Shown here piece after piece: positions 16,130-24,023 of a DNA stretch of 29,756 nt (within the stretch, counting starts at the first letter, position 1; every line of letters begins with the position of its first letter). Position numbers and translations under genes: made by a program. The notes under the pieces were generated by a model. It did no database searches. It was given only the letters and a program-made list of their open reading frames with translations, and was not told where the DNA came from. Location: assembly GCA_002429085.1 (NCBI GenBank), contig DIYR01000204.1:1-29756 (forward strand), given 5' to 3'. The DNA comes from Flavobacteriales bacterium UBA6049 (GTDB lineage: Bacteria; Bacteroidota; Bacteroidia; Flavobacteriales_G; Salibacteraceae).

Positions 16130-16753
16130 ATGGTAAGAATAGGCATAGTAGAAGATATACCCAAGTTAGCCTTGGCGCTAAAGAATAAGATAGAACTCTC
16201 TGAACAATTTCAGGTGAAGTTTATAGCCAAACATGGTAAAGAAGCTATTGAAACTATCCGCAAAAACCATCATGTGGAACTCATCTTTATGGATATAAAC
16301 ATGCCCATTATGGATGGTATTGAGGCCACTGAACAAATTGCTACACATCACCCTGATATTAGTATTATCATGGCCACTGTTTATGATGATGAAGAACACA
16401 TTTTCAAAGCCATTCTCGCAGGTGCACAAGGTTATGTTCTAAAAGACGCCTCCCCTGCCGAAATCCATCAATACATCAATGAGTGTATGGCTGGTGGAGC
16501 TCCAATGAGTCCAGAGATTGCATCAAAATCATTACGCCTTATTCGAACAGGAAAAGCTCAAGAAGCCCGAAAAGATTATGGTTTAACAGCGCGCGAAGAA
16601 GAGTTGCTAGAGCAGTTAAGCAAAGGACTTACCTATGAACAAATTGCCTCTAATCTTTTTATCAGCAAAGGCACAGTACGAAAGCACGTAGAGAACATAT
16701 ACCGTAAACTGCAAGTAACAAATCGTGTTGAAGCGTTGAATAAGGTTAAGTAA
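16130..16753 (+). CDS. LuxR/NarL-family response regulator
   Basis: 207 residues. The receiver domain (1-120) has the acidic pair E8-D9, the phosphoacceptor D55 (LIFMDINMP) and the conserved lysine in GYVLKDAS. The output domain (about 147-205) is a LuxR-type helix-turn-helix (LTAREEELLEQLSKGLTYEQIA, split by SNLFISKGTVRKHV). Partner of the HisKA_3 kinase encoded just upstream, the usual pairing for this class. Although the two genes are close, this one has its own -7 element and an upstream inverted repeat, so it may control its own expression. The same repeat upstream of the Asp-box protein gene suggests that gene as a target. Confidence 0.93.
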   Translation: MVRIGIVEDIPKLALALKNKIELSEQFQVKFIAKHGKEAIETIRKNHHVELIFMDINMPIMDGIEATEQIATHHPDISIIMATVYDDEEHIFKAILAGAQGYVLKDASPAEIHQYINECMAGGAPMSPEIASKSLRLIRTGKAQEARKDYGLTAREEELLEQLSKGLTYEQIASNLFISKGTVRKHVENIYRKLQVTNRVEALNKVK

Positions 16754-16800
16754 CAACCTACTCTTGGTATTGATATACTTTTACTAAAAAGTAACACTCC

Positions 16801-17343
16801 ATGAGAATAGTAGCTATTCTACTTTTCATTATTGCTTTCATAACTTCTTGTTTTAATTCTACGAATACTCAAGATTATTCTGAAGAATTCTTAGAATACT
16901 TCTCTTCTGGGAATGTTATCATCAGACATGACTCTGTTATTATACCTCTTGATTCAGAACAAGTTGTAATTCATATTCCGACATGTTTAGAATTGCATAA
17001 AGAGTATCATTTTGTTGATACAACTAAAACAGATTCGATCCTTCTAAAACGGACTAACTATACTGATCTTGAATTTGTTTTATATACTCATGATTCAGTT
17101 GTTACTGGAAAAGCATCACTGTTTCCTCACTTCTATATTGGTGTCGAAACCATTTACTATTCTGAAAATGTACTTCCCATATACTATTATAAAGTAACTA
17201 ATTCTAGCAATGAGAGTATTAAAACAATTGGTGTAGGAAATGGAATAGATATAAGTAATCATGACGATACCTTAATCTACGTACTGATTAAGAAAAAAGA
17301 TGATGACAGTAATCTTCTTTGGGAACTTAAGTCTACCACATGA
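16801..17343 (+). CDS. Hypothetical lipoprotein
   Basis: 180 residues. MRIVAILLFIIAFITSC is a lipoprotein signal with the lipobox ITSC. The mature domain is rich in beta-prone segments and Asp/Thr/Ser; no family recognised. Its TGA overlaps the ATG of the next gene (ATGA), so the two are very probably translationally coupled. A weak -7-like TACTTTTA (16776-16783) lies 17 bases upstream. Confidence 0.68.
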   Translation: MRIVAILLFIIAFITSCFNSTNTQDYSEEFLEYFSSGNVIIRHDSVIIPLDSEQVVIHIPTCLELHKEYHFVDTTKTDSILLKRTNYTDLEFVLYTHDSVVTGKASLFPHFYIGVETIYYSENVLPIYYYKVTNSSNESIKTIGVGNGIDISNHDDTLIYVLIKKKDDDSNLLWELKSTT

Positions 17344-17783
17344 ATAAAGAAAGAGCCAATATTCTTCATAAACAAGAAGATCAGTGGAATGTAATTCTAT
17401 CTTCTTTTAAACCCTCTATAGAATTAAAGAAAGAGTTCTTAAAATTCTTTAACTTAAAACCTTCTAATCTGCATGAATGGTTAGTTGAAGGTAAATTACT
17501 TTTAACGAGATGCAGTATACATGAAGCTAAAGAATTGAAACAAAAATTGGAGAAAATTAACACCGAGGTAACTCTAATTCACGTAGGAATTATTCACCGA
17601 AACTCCATTAGTCAAAAAGAAATAGAACAAACTCTTTTTATCGAAAATCTATCTATCAACGATTATAAAGTCTGTTCAAATGGTAGTATCTACGTTGGTA
17701 ATTCAATTCAATTAATCGAGGATGAAAATCTATCTCTAGCCTGTTTGAATTATTTGTTAGAGCGTCAAGTTCCTATCATATAA
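17340..17783 (+). CDS. Small protein with bL12 C-terminal-domain-like region
   Basis: 147 residues, no signal peptide, so probably cytoplasmic. Residues 16-82 align by eye with the C-terminal domain of ribosomal protein bL12: WNVILSSFKPS matches the opening strand (FDVVLKSFGP in bL12), LVEG at 48-51 matches LVEG, and EAKELKQKLEKINTEVTLI matches the last helix and strand (EAEEIKKKLEEAGAEVEL). The lysine-rich middle helix of true bL12 (IKVVREITGLGLKEAK) is only loosely kept. Residues 85-147 are extra and unrecognised. True bL12 is about 120 residues with an N-terminal dimer domain that is absent here, so this is not the ribosomal protein. The gene overlaps the upstream lipoprotein gene and is 13 bases from the next secreted protein gene. 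Confidence 0.6.
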   Translation: MNKERANILHKQEDQWNVILSSFKPSIELKKEFLKFFNLKPSNLHEWLVEGKLLLTRCSIHEAKELKQKLEKINTEVTLIHVGIIHRNSISQKEIEQTLFIENLSINDYKVCSNGSIYVGNSIQLIEDENLSLACLNYLLERQVPII

Positions 17784-17796
17784 ATCCTATCGTTAA

Positions 17797-18420
17797 ATGA
17801 ATATTTACGTTCACACTCTTTTTATTTCTATCATCCTTAGTATATCTGGATTTCCCCAATGTCCAGCTCTTCAATATGTAAGCGACACTACTGAGTATGA
17901 TGGAATTCCAATACGATATGTTCAAGAAGATTCTTCAGTAGTGGTAGAATATGCTATAAACGACAATTGGCATAGATCTGAACTCCTTAGTTTCGATTGT
18001 AATATGCTCTATTTACCAGCTATACCTAAGCCAAGATGGAGAAATAATGATTACATCTGTTTTTCAAGAGGATGCGGTTCTTCTTGTTTCTCTAATACCT
18101 TGCTTCCACTTACCTCTCAGCATAAAGAACAAGAAGGCGGACAGTTTTTAATTGATACGGCTACTACCCTATTTATGTCTATGTATCTGCATCCCGATTC
18201 ATTCAAACGCATGCTAGAAATCGAAAACTTTTCTAATGGAAAAAGAGAACTCTTTGAGTTGCCATCAAAAGACTTTCCTTGTGCTATTCCGTTTGAGTGT
18301 TTAGACTATTCACCACCTCATGAACGCGGATTCAAATACAACTCAGGAGTACTTACCCTGTTTACAAGCGAATACGAAAAACTAGAATTTAAAGTAGATT
18401 TTGGGCTTTTAACTGATTAA
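17797..18420 (+). CDS. Hypothetical secreted protein, cysteine-containing
   Basis: 207 residues with a signal peptide (VHTLFISIILSISGFPQ). The mature part has eight or so cysteines, including FSRGCGSSCFSN and FPCAIPFEC, probably forming disulfides outside the cytoplasm. No domain recognised. It follows the bL12-like gene by 13 bases and is probably in the same operon. Confidence 0.66.
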   Translation: MNIYVHTLFISIILSISGFPQCPALQYVSDTTEYDGIPIRYVQEDSSVVVEYAINDNWHRSELLSFDCNMLYLPAIPKPRWRNNDYICFSRGCGSSCFSNTLLPLTSQHKEQEGGQFLIDTATTLFMSMYLHPDSFKRMLEIENFSNGKRELFELPSKDFPCAIPFECLDYSPPHERGFKYNSGVLTLFTSEYEKLEFKVDFGLLTD

Positions 18421-18469
18421 CACAAATTTGCGAAGCTTCCTCACACAAATAAACTTCTCAAAATTTAGC

Positions 18470-18967
18470 ATGGATACTATCTCTATTAACTCCCATATTA
18501 CTTTACGTGATTACCGCAAACTATTACTGCAAACCATGTATAGTAAATTCAGTATGAAAGCTTTAACAGGAATTGGTATATTAATGCTTATCATATTTCT
18601 AATCAACATAGTATTTAGCGCTCGTTATGAAGATATTGGTGGAGTTTTTATGGCACTTGCACTCATTTCGGTAATGCCCATTCTAGGCTATGTTCAAGCC
18701 AAAAAGAACTATACGACAAACCAAACTCTTTCAGAAAAAATACATTACGATTTCACACAAGCAGATGTTGTGATCTCTGGAGAATCTTTTCATTCAAAAC
18801 TAGCTTGGAAGAACATTTATCAGGTTACAGAAACAAAAGAGTTTATTGTGATTTGGCAAAGCAAGCAAGTTGGAAACTTTATACATAAACGAGAATTTAA
18901 CTCCAATAACTTGAAAGAATTTAAAGAGTTAATCAGATCCATTGATGGTTTAAAGTCAAATCTTTAA
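18470..18967 (+). CDS. YcxB-like membrane protein
   Basis: 165 residues from the ATG at 18470; an in-frame TTG at 18428 would add 14 residues without any family look. A short N-terminal segment is followed by two membrane helices (about residues 28-48 and 55-75) and a C-terminal soluble domain with the YcxB-like pattern (HSKLAWKNIYQVTETKEFIVIW, split here: HSKLAWKNIYQV and FIVIWQSKQ), ending in a helix (LKEFKELIRSI). Proteins of this type are of unknown function. It could be the last gene of the operon beginning at 16801, although AAATTTG at 18424-18430 weakly resembles a -7 element. Confidence 0.65.
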   Translation: MDTISINSHITLRDYRKLLLQTMYSKFSMKALTGIGILMLIIFLINIVFSARYEDIGGVFMALALISVMPILGYVQAKKNYTTNQTLSEKIHYDFTQADVVISGESFHSKLAWKNIYQVTETKEFIVIWQSKQVGNFIHKREFNSNNLKEFKELIRSIDGLKSNL

Positions 18968-18985
18968 GATCATTATAGTTGATTA

Positions 18986-19009
18986 GGTATAGCACCTCTA
19001 GTCTATACC
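18986..19009 (+). other. Hairpin downstream of the YcxB-like gene
   Basis: Seven perfect pairs (GGTATAG / CTATACC) with a ten-base loop; ATTA and TAAT flank it as a second short stem after a bulge. Without a following T-run it is at best a weak or factor-assisted terminator. Confidence 0.35.
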
Positions 19010-19150
19010 AGACTAATTGGATTATTTGTTGCTTCTATTCTAGTGGGTCAATGCGTAACTATTAATTAAAAAATCAACCATAACTCTTCTCCTCAGGTCG
19101 AGGAAATCGCAAAGTAATTGGGTTTTGTATCGAGACAAGAAAAAGAAAAT

Positions 19151-19270
19151 TTACTGAATCTGCTTCTTGATCCAATCATCACTTTGCTCGAATTGTTCCT
19201 GTAGACTTTTGCAGACTAAATATCTTTCTTGAAAAGGAAAAAATTCAAGAACAATTGCTCCCAGATTATC
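19151..19270 (-). pseudogene. Possible remnant of a protein-coding gene (C-terminal end)
   Basis: On the minus strand a 39-codon frame between two stops reads as a credible protein end: LGAIVLEFFPFQERYLV, then CKSLQEQFEQSDDWIKKQIQ and a stop. It has no start codon and the frame is closed upstream. The amphipathic, helix-like composition differs from random AT-rich translation. It may be a leftover of a deleted gene; the match to any family is unknown. Confidence 0.25.
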
Positions 19271-19410
19271 CTAATACAATTCGCACTTATTAATAAATAT
19301 TTTATCTCTTATTTCCATGCAACGTATTCTTACAATTATGTACCTATAGTAAAACTTACACGAATCTGTAAAAACTGAACATTTACATGTATCAGGTAAA
19401 TAACACACTT

Positions 19411-20490
19411 ATGATTAATTCAATTAAAAATTACACCCTTCTACTATTACTATTAAGCCTATTTTCTTGCGACAAAGATGAGGATGAAGTTCCTGATTCA
19501 TATCCTTTAAGTGGATCTACGCTATTTTTAATTGATGTGACACCTCAATCAATTAACAACAAAGTCAAATTGGGTTGGTCACCATCAAACGCTGCTAGCT
19601 TCTCAGAGTACAAACTCTATCGACATGAAACATCTGGAATTGACGAAAATAATGGAACCTTAATCCATGTTTCTACTAGTGTTAATGATACAACATTTAC
19701 AGATTCTATCTCATACAACTCAAATTTCTATTATCGATTACTCGTTAGAAATTCTAATGATCAGTTTAGTGGTAGTAATGTGATAAATGTAAAAACCGAT
19801 GCACCTGAAAATGATCCTTTAATCACAGTATCTAGCTTAAAAACTGGTTACATATCTAAAAATGAAGTATTGTGGTTTCACTTCAGCGCAGAAGCTAATG
19901 AACTTTATACCATTGCATGGTACGACAATTGGTGGAATGAGTATTCTGCTGGGAGTATTTTTGTAACGGCTTACAAGGAAAATAAAACAGATATATACTT
20001 CCCGAGACAAAGGTTAATTCAAATGAATGGGAGTCCTGTTTCTATAATAGCCAATGCTTCAGAAAAAATTTATTTGAAAGTTGAAGGTTACGATGATCGT
20101 ATTGAAGGAACATTTGGAATTAAAGTAGATCTAGTTAACAAAGCTGAAGCAATAGAAATTCCAGTTGATAACTCTACACAAGCGGTAATAGCTGCTGGAG
20201 AAACTAAATTTTATTATTCTAACATCAATAAAAATTCAAATTATACTATTTCCATGGTTGCCGATCAGTTCACTGGGGCATATGGAGATAATGTTCATGT
20301 CTCTGTTTCTGCCTTTGGAGAAGTTTCTGGTCAACCTTACTTTGAAAATGAAGAGCCAAACGTTATAGAATTCCACGGGCACGCCAAAGAACTAAACGTA
20401 ACAGCTTTAGAGAATGAGAAATTATTTTTTAGCGTTACAGGAGCGTATTGGTGGACTCCAAGGACTGTGGATATTACAATTAACCAGTAA
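19411..20490 (+). CDS. Lipoprotein with fibronectin III and PPC-like domains
   Basis: 359 residues from the ATG at 19411, chosen because it starts the lipoprotein signal (NYTLLLLLLSLFSC, lipobox LFSC); an earlier in-frame ATG is at 19387. After the lipid anchor comes an Asp/Glu-rich spacer (DKDEDEVPD), a fibronectin type III-like domain at about 37-128 (VKLGWSPSNAASFSEYKLYR, then FYYRLLVRNSNDQFS), and two similar beta domains of about 110 residues that resemble bacterial pre-peptidase C-terminal (PPC) domains (LKTGYISKNEVLWFHFSAEA and IAAGETKFYYSNINKNSNY). No catalytic domain is attached. A surface-exposed binding role is likely but unproven. A 34-bp palindrome follows. Confidence 0.7.
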   Translation: MINSIKNYTLLLLLLSLFSCDKDEDEVPDSYPLSGSTLFLIDVTPQSINNKVKLGWSPSNAASFSEYKLYRHETSGIDENNGTLIHVSTSVNDTTFTDSISYNSNFYYRLLVRNSNDQFSGSNVINVKTDAPENDPLITVSSLKTGYISKNEVLWFHFSAEANELYTIAWYDNWWNEYSAGSIFVTAYKENKTDIYFPRQRLIQMNGSPVSIIANASEKIYLKVEGYDDRIEGTFGIKVDLVNKAEAIEIPVDNSTQAVIAAGETKFYYSNINKNSNYTISMVADQFTGAYGDNVHVSVSAFGEVSGQPYFENEEPNVIEFHGHAKELNVTALENEKLFFSVTGAYWWTPRTVDITINQ

Positions 20491-20513
20491 CTCATAGAAG
20501 TAATACATGTTAA

Positions 20514-20547
20514 TTCAAATCTATTGCACTAGTGCAATAGATTTGAA
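20514..20547. repeat. 34-bp perfect palindrome directly before a start codon
   Basis: TTCAAATCTATTGCAC joined through TA to its exact reverse complement; no mismatch and no loop bases. It ends two bases before the ATG at 20550. In RNA it can form a hairpin with up to about 15 pairs. No T-run follows on either strand beyond the arms themselves (ATTTGAA), so it may be a terminator for the 19411 gene, an operator, or an RNA element that hides the next start. Confidence 0.85.
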
Positions 20548-20549
20548 GC

Positions 20550-21260
20550 ATGAATAGTGAACCATTGAAGACCTTGTTTAATATCGTTTCGGGTATTGTG
20601 TTAGGCATACTACCTGTAACAGGCGCTGCACTAATTGGATTGTTTATTTATAACGATTTTCCAAACATCATTGGATTAACAATCTGCGCTGTTCTACTAA
20701 TTCTTTCGATTTATGTTGGTTATCAAATTTTTAGAAAGATCCAAATCGTTGGGGTAACAGAGTTTATGGCTGCCACTAGAGCTAGTCCAGAATTAGATAA
20801 CCTAGAGTTAGCGTCATCAAGCAGTACTAAAAATCGAACAGCAGAAGAAATGGCACATCTTATCGCTACTAAGCAGAGTTTAATTCAATCTGGTTGTATT
20901 CGAATTTACAACGATTGGTATGGACAATCGTTCGAACTTGAGTTAGTTCTAGAACACAGTGAATATGATAATGAACGAGGCCTGCTAACCATAAAATTTA
21001 AAAGTGGCGAGTTACTTGAAATATTCGCACCTAAAGGAATACATGAATCTCCTACCTTCTTAAAAATTATGCACGCTAATCGCATTAGGCTTTCTAATGC
21101 GAACTACGGTCGAACTAACATTTCAGAACAATCTTACTTTATAGACTATGTTAAACTGACAAACTCATTTGAAACTAAAAGTAACATAGATTGGTACACA
21201 CCACTTTTTGACGTTTCTTTAGGAAGCCCTGCTTTGGTTATCTATGGGAAATTCAACTAG
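20550..21260 (+). CDS. Hypothetical membrane protein with two N-terminal helices
   Basis: 236 residues. Two membrane helices (about residues 10-32 and 38-60) are followed by a soluble part with a Ser-rich linker (ELASSSSTKN) and a beta-rich domain (GQSFELELVLEHSEYD; LLTIKFKSGELLEIFAPKG). No family recognised. The start lies two bases after a 34-bp palindrome. The next gene begins two bases after its stop, so they are an operon. Confidence 0.65.
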   Translation: MNSEPLKTLFNIVSGIVLGILPVTGAALIGLFIYNDFPNIIGLTICAVLLILSIYVGYQIFRKIQIVGVTEFMAATRASPELDNLELASSSSTKNRTAEEMAHLIATKQSLIQSGCIRIYNDWYGQSFELELVLEHSEYDNERGLLTIKFKSGELLEIFAPKGIHESPTFLKIMHANRIRLSNANYGRTNISEQSYFIDYVKLTNSFETKSNIDWYTPLFDVSLGSPALVIYGKFN

Positions 21261-21262
21261 CT

Positions 21263-21703
21263 ATGAAAAGCTTCACTAGCTTTCTTTTTATATGTATCGC
21301 TATAAACTTGTTCTCTCAAGAGAAGTATAAGGACATTCACCAACTTTTGAATAGAGGTGAATATACAAAAGCCTACTCTGCTGCAAATGCTGCCTTAGCG
21401 AACGACTCTAACAACGCTATTTTATTCTATTATAAATCCGAATCGCTTTTTGGTATTGGTGAACCATTATTCGGCACTAAATTTTTAGAGAAATCCATAC
21501 AGCTTGACTCTAATTGTTTTGAAGCTCATTTTCGCAAAGCTGAGCTACTAAACACGCTATTCAGAGAATCTGTAAACGATTCAATCAGCTCAAAACTTAT
21601 TAGAACGGCTCTACTCCATTACAAGAAAGCTAACAATATCGATCCTAACGACTCTATCACTATTCAACGAATAAGAGACCTAGAAAAGTTATCAAGTAAC
21701 TAA
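21263..21703 (+). CDS. Small exported TPR protein
   Basis: 146 residues. Signal peptide (SFTSFLFICIAINLFSQ), then about three TPR-like units (LLNRGEYTKAYSAANAAL; FLEKSIQLDSNCFEAHFRKA; ALLHYKKANNIDPND). Likely a periplasmic scaffold for protein contacts. Tightly spaced after the membrane protein at 20550, possibly its partner. Confidence 0.7.
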   Translation: MKSFTSFLFICIAINLFSQEKYKDIHQLLNRGEYTKAYSAANAALANDSNNAILFYYKSESLFGIGEPLFGTKFLEKSIQLDSNCFEAHFRKAELLNTLFRESVNDSISSKLIRTALLHYKKANNIDPNDSITIQRIRDLEKLSSN

Positions 21704-21733
21704 AAGTTCTTTTTAACTACCTATTAAGCAAAA

Positions 21734-21758
21734 TAGACAAGAACAACTCCTTTGTCTA
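21734..21758 (+). other. Hairpin between the TPR gene and mutS2
   Basis: TAGACAA / TTGTCTA, seven pairs around an 11-base spacer, between the two genes. No T-run follows, so terminator function is uncertain. Confidence 0.35.
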
Positions 21759-21797
21759 AACCGTTATTCTCCCTATTCTTCCGATAATTGCATCCGC

Positions 21798-23918
21798 ATG
21801 GATTTAACGACAATCGAACGTACTGAACAAGATTTAGAATTTGGTAAGGTAAAACGCCTTATTGCGGACTACTGTTCTACAGAAGGTGGACAATCTTGGT
21901 GCTTAAACATGTCACCTCACACATCGTTAAATGCCCTACAACCAGAACTATTAGCAGTAAACGAGTATGTACTTTCGTTTAACCAAATTGCTATCCCTGG
22001 TGTACAAGCAGAAGAAGTACAACTAGAAATTAGTCGTTTGCGCATTAATAATGCCGTACTAGAATCAGAGAGTTTGATGAAAATCAATTCGCTCTGTAAA
22101 GGCATGAATCACTTACTTACCTTTTTAACCAAACAAGAAGAGTTCTACCCCACTCTTAAGTCTAGATTAGGTCATTTAGAAGTAGACCCAACAGTAAGTC
22201 AACTCATAGAATCTATTTTAACTCCGCAAGGAGAAGTAAGAAGTTCTGCATCGCCAGAGTTAGCTACTATTCGCAGAAAGATGGGAACCATTAGAAAAGA
22301 AATTGAACGTAATTTCTCTTCTGAACTTTCAAAGTATCGTGATGCTGGTATGCTAGATGATACTAAAGAAAGCTATATCAATGGCAGACGCGTATTGGCT
22401 GTTCCTTCTGAATTTAAAAGACGTGTAAGAGGTACATTGTTCGGTACATCTAATAGTGGAAAACTATCATACATAGAGCCAAGTTCAAATGCCGCGTTGA
22501 ATAACGATTTAGCCTACTTACTGCAAGAAGAAAAAAACGAAATTTATCGTATTCTTCAGGAGTTGTGTAGAGAGTTATCCATACATGTAGACTTAATTCA
22601 AGCATGGCAATATGCCTTGGTAGATTGGGATACTATACAAGCCAGAGCAAGATTCTCAAAACACATTAATGCTTGCTTACCAGAACTGCAAGTACAGCCA
22701 ATGTTTGAGTTAAAAGATGCTTTTCATCCTTTATTATGGTTAGAGAATAAAGCATCTAAAGTAGATACCCTCCCACAAAGCATTCGCTTAGATGGTACTA
22801 AGCGTATTATGGTTATTAGTGGACCAAATGCAGGAGGTAAATCTATCACGCTAAAAACCGTTGGTCTTTTGCAGTGGATGTTGCAAAGTGGAACTTTGGT
22901 TCCTGTTCGTCCTGATAGTAAAATGGGAATATTCTCTCATATTCTTACAGATATTGGAGATAATCAAAGCATTGAGAATAAACTCAGTACATACAGCTAT
23001 CGTTTGCAAAATATGCGTCAATTTCTAGAAATAGCCAATCATGAAACGCTATTTTTAATTGATGAATTCGGAACAGGATCGGATCCAGAACTGGGCGGGG
23101 CTTTAGCCGAGGTATTCTTTGAAGAACTGTATCACAGAGATAGTATTGGAGTTATTACCACCCACTATGCGAATATCAAAATATTGGCAGATCGCATGAA
23201 AAATGCGGTTAATGCATCTATGCTGTTTAATCGCGATACACTAGAACCTTTGTTTAAACTAAGTGTAGGCCAACCTGGTAGCTCATTTACATTTGAAGTA
23301 GCCCAAAAAAATGAGATTCCAGTTCATTTAATAGACGAGGCTAAAAAGCGTGTTCAGAGTGGAAAATTGAAACTCGATCAATCTATTGCTTCTCTGCACA
23401 AAGAGCGCGAACGCTGGACGAAGAAACTAGCAGAACTCAAAGCAGATAAAGAGAAAGCCAAACGTAAATCAGATGATTTCGATTTTAGAAGAGAAGAATA
23501 CGAGTTTAAAATAATGCGTCTGCAACAGACTCAACGAGAGCATAATGATGCCATTAACTATGGTAAAAAGCTTCTTGAGCTTGTGAATCAATACAATGGA
23601 AAAAATCTAAAACAGGTAATTGCCAATTTCGTAAAATTCATCAAGATTGAATTCACCAAAAAACAGCAAGCACAAAAACCTAAAAAAGAAAAGCTTGCTC
23701 CTATTGAGAAACAACGCGAAAAACTGAACACCCTGCAAAAGAATTTGCCTACTAAACCTCAAAAACCACTAAAGGTGGGAGACAAAGTTGTGATAGATCA
23801 AGGAGAGGAACCAGGAGTAATTGATCAGATAAAAGGAAAAGATGCTGTTGTTGTTTTTGGTAGCTTACAAACTACAGTAGCACTAAAACGATTGCATATT
23901 CCTGCTAAGAAGAAATAG
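21798..23918 (+). CDS. mutS2: MutS2-family DNA-binding ATPase lacking an Smr domain
   Basis: 706 residues. The ATPase core has the Walker A motif GPNAGGKS (G342-S349), the Walker B LFLIDEFGTGSDP (D422, E423) and the MutS family segment THYANIK. N-terminal helices (1-300) form the clamp/lever region, and there is no mismatch-reading domain I, which separates MutS2 from MutS. A coiled coil rich in Lys and Glu (about 520-590) follows, then a short basic KOW-like end (LKVGDKVVIDQGEEPGVIDQI). Textbook MutS2 proteins carry a C-terminal Smr nuclease domain and are about 780 residues; here it is absent and no trace of it follows the stop. The protein may therefore act by ATP-driven binding to branched DNA or to stalled ribosomes without cutting. 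Confidence 0.9.
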   Translation: MDLTTIERTEQDLEFGKVKRLIADYCSTEGGQSWCLNMSPHTSLNALQPELLAVNEYVLSFNQIAIPGVQAEEVQLEISRLRINNAVLESESLMKINSLCKGMNHLLTFLTKQEEFYPTLKSRLGHLEVDPTVSQLIESILTPQGEVRSSASPELATIRRKMGTIRKEIERNFSSELSKYRDAGMLDDTKESYINGRRVLAVPSEFKRRVRGTLFGTSNSGKLSYIEPSSNAALNNDLAYLLQEEKNEIYRILQELCRELSIHVDLIQAWQYALVDWDTIQARARFSKHINACLPELQVQPMFELKDAFHPLLWLENKASKVDTLPQSIRLDGTKRIMVISGPNAGGKSITLKTVGLLQWMLQSGTLVPVRPDSKMGIFSHILTDIGDNQSIENKLSTYSYRLQNMRQFLEIANHETLFLIDEFGTGSDPELGGALAEVFFEELYHRDSIGVITTHYANIKILADRMKNAVNASMLFNRDTLEPLFKLSVGQPGSSFTFEVAQKNEIPVHLIDEAKKRVQSGKLKLDQSIASLHKERERWTKKLAELKADKEKAKRKSDDFDFRREEYEFKIMRLQQTQREHNDAINYGKKLLELVNQYNGKNLKQVIANFVKFIKIEFTKKQQAQKPKKEKLAPIEKQREKLNTLQKNLPTKPQKPLKVGDKVVIDQGEEPGVIDQIKGKDAVVVFGSLQTTVALKRLHIPAKKK

Positions 23919-24023
23919 TTCTTTGGAATTTATTCGAACTATTGATTCAATATCAATCTTATTTTCATAATAGTCCACTACTACCCTATTGATAAAGAGG
24001 TGATTTACTATATTTACTCAGCC

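Larger units (their letters stand above)
18968..19410. other. Gene-free stretch with hairpin and possible gene remnant
   Basis: No complete gene was found on either strand. It holds a hairpin at 18986-19009 (GGTATAG / CTATACC, loop of ten) without a T-run, and a 39-codon open fragment on the minus strand at 19151-19270. No tRNA fold and no TAnnTTTG element were seen. Confidence 0.5.

Noticed and set aside
18986..19386. tRNA or small structured RNA in the gene-free stretch
   Set aside because: Apart from one short hairpin there is no cloverleaf, no T-loop sequence and no strong promoter or terminator bracketing a transcript.
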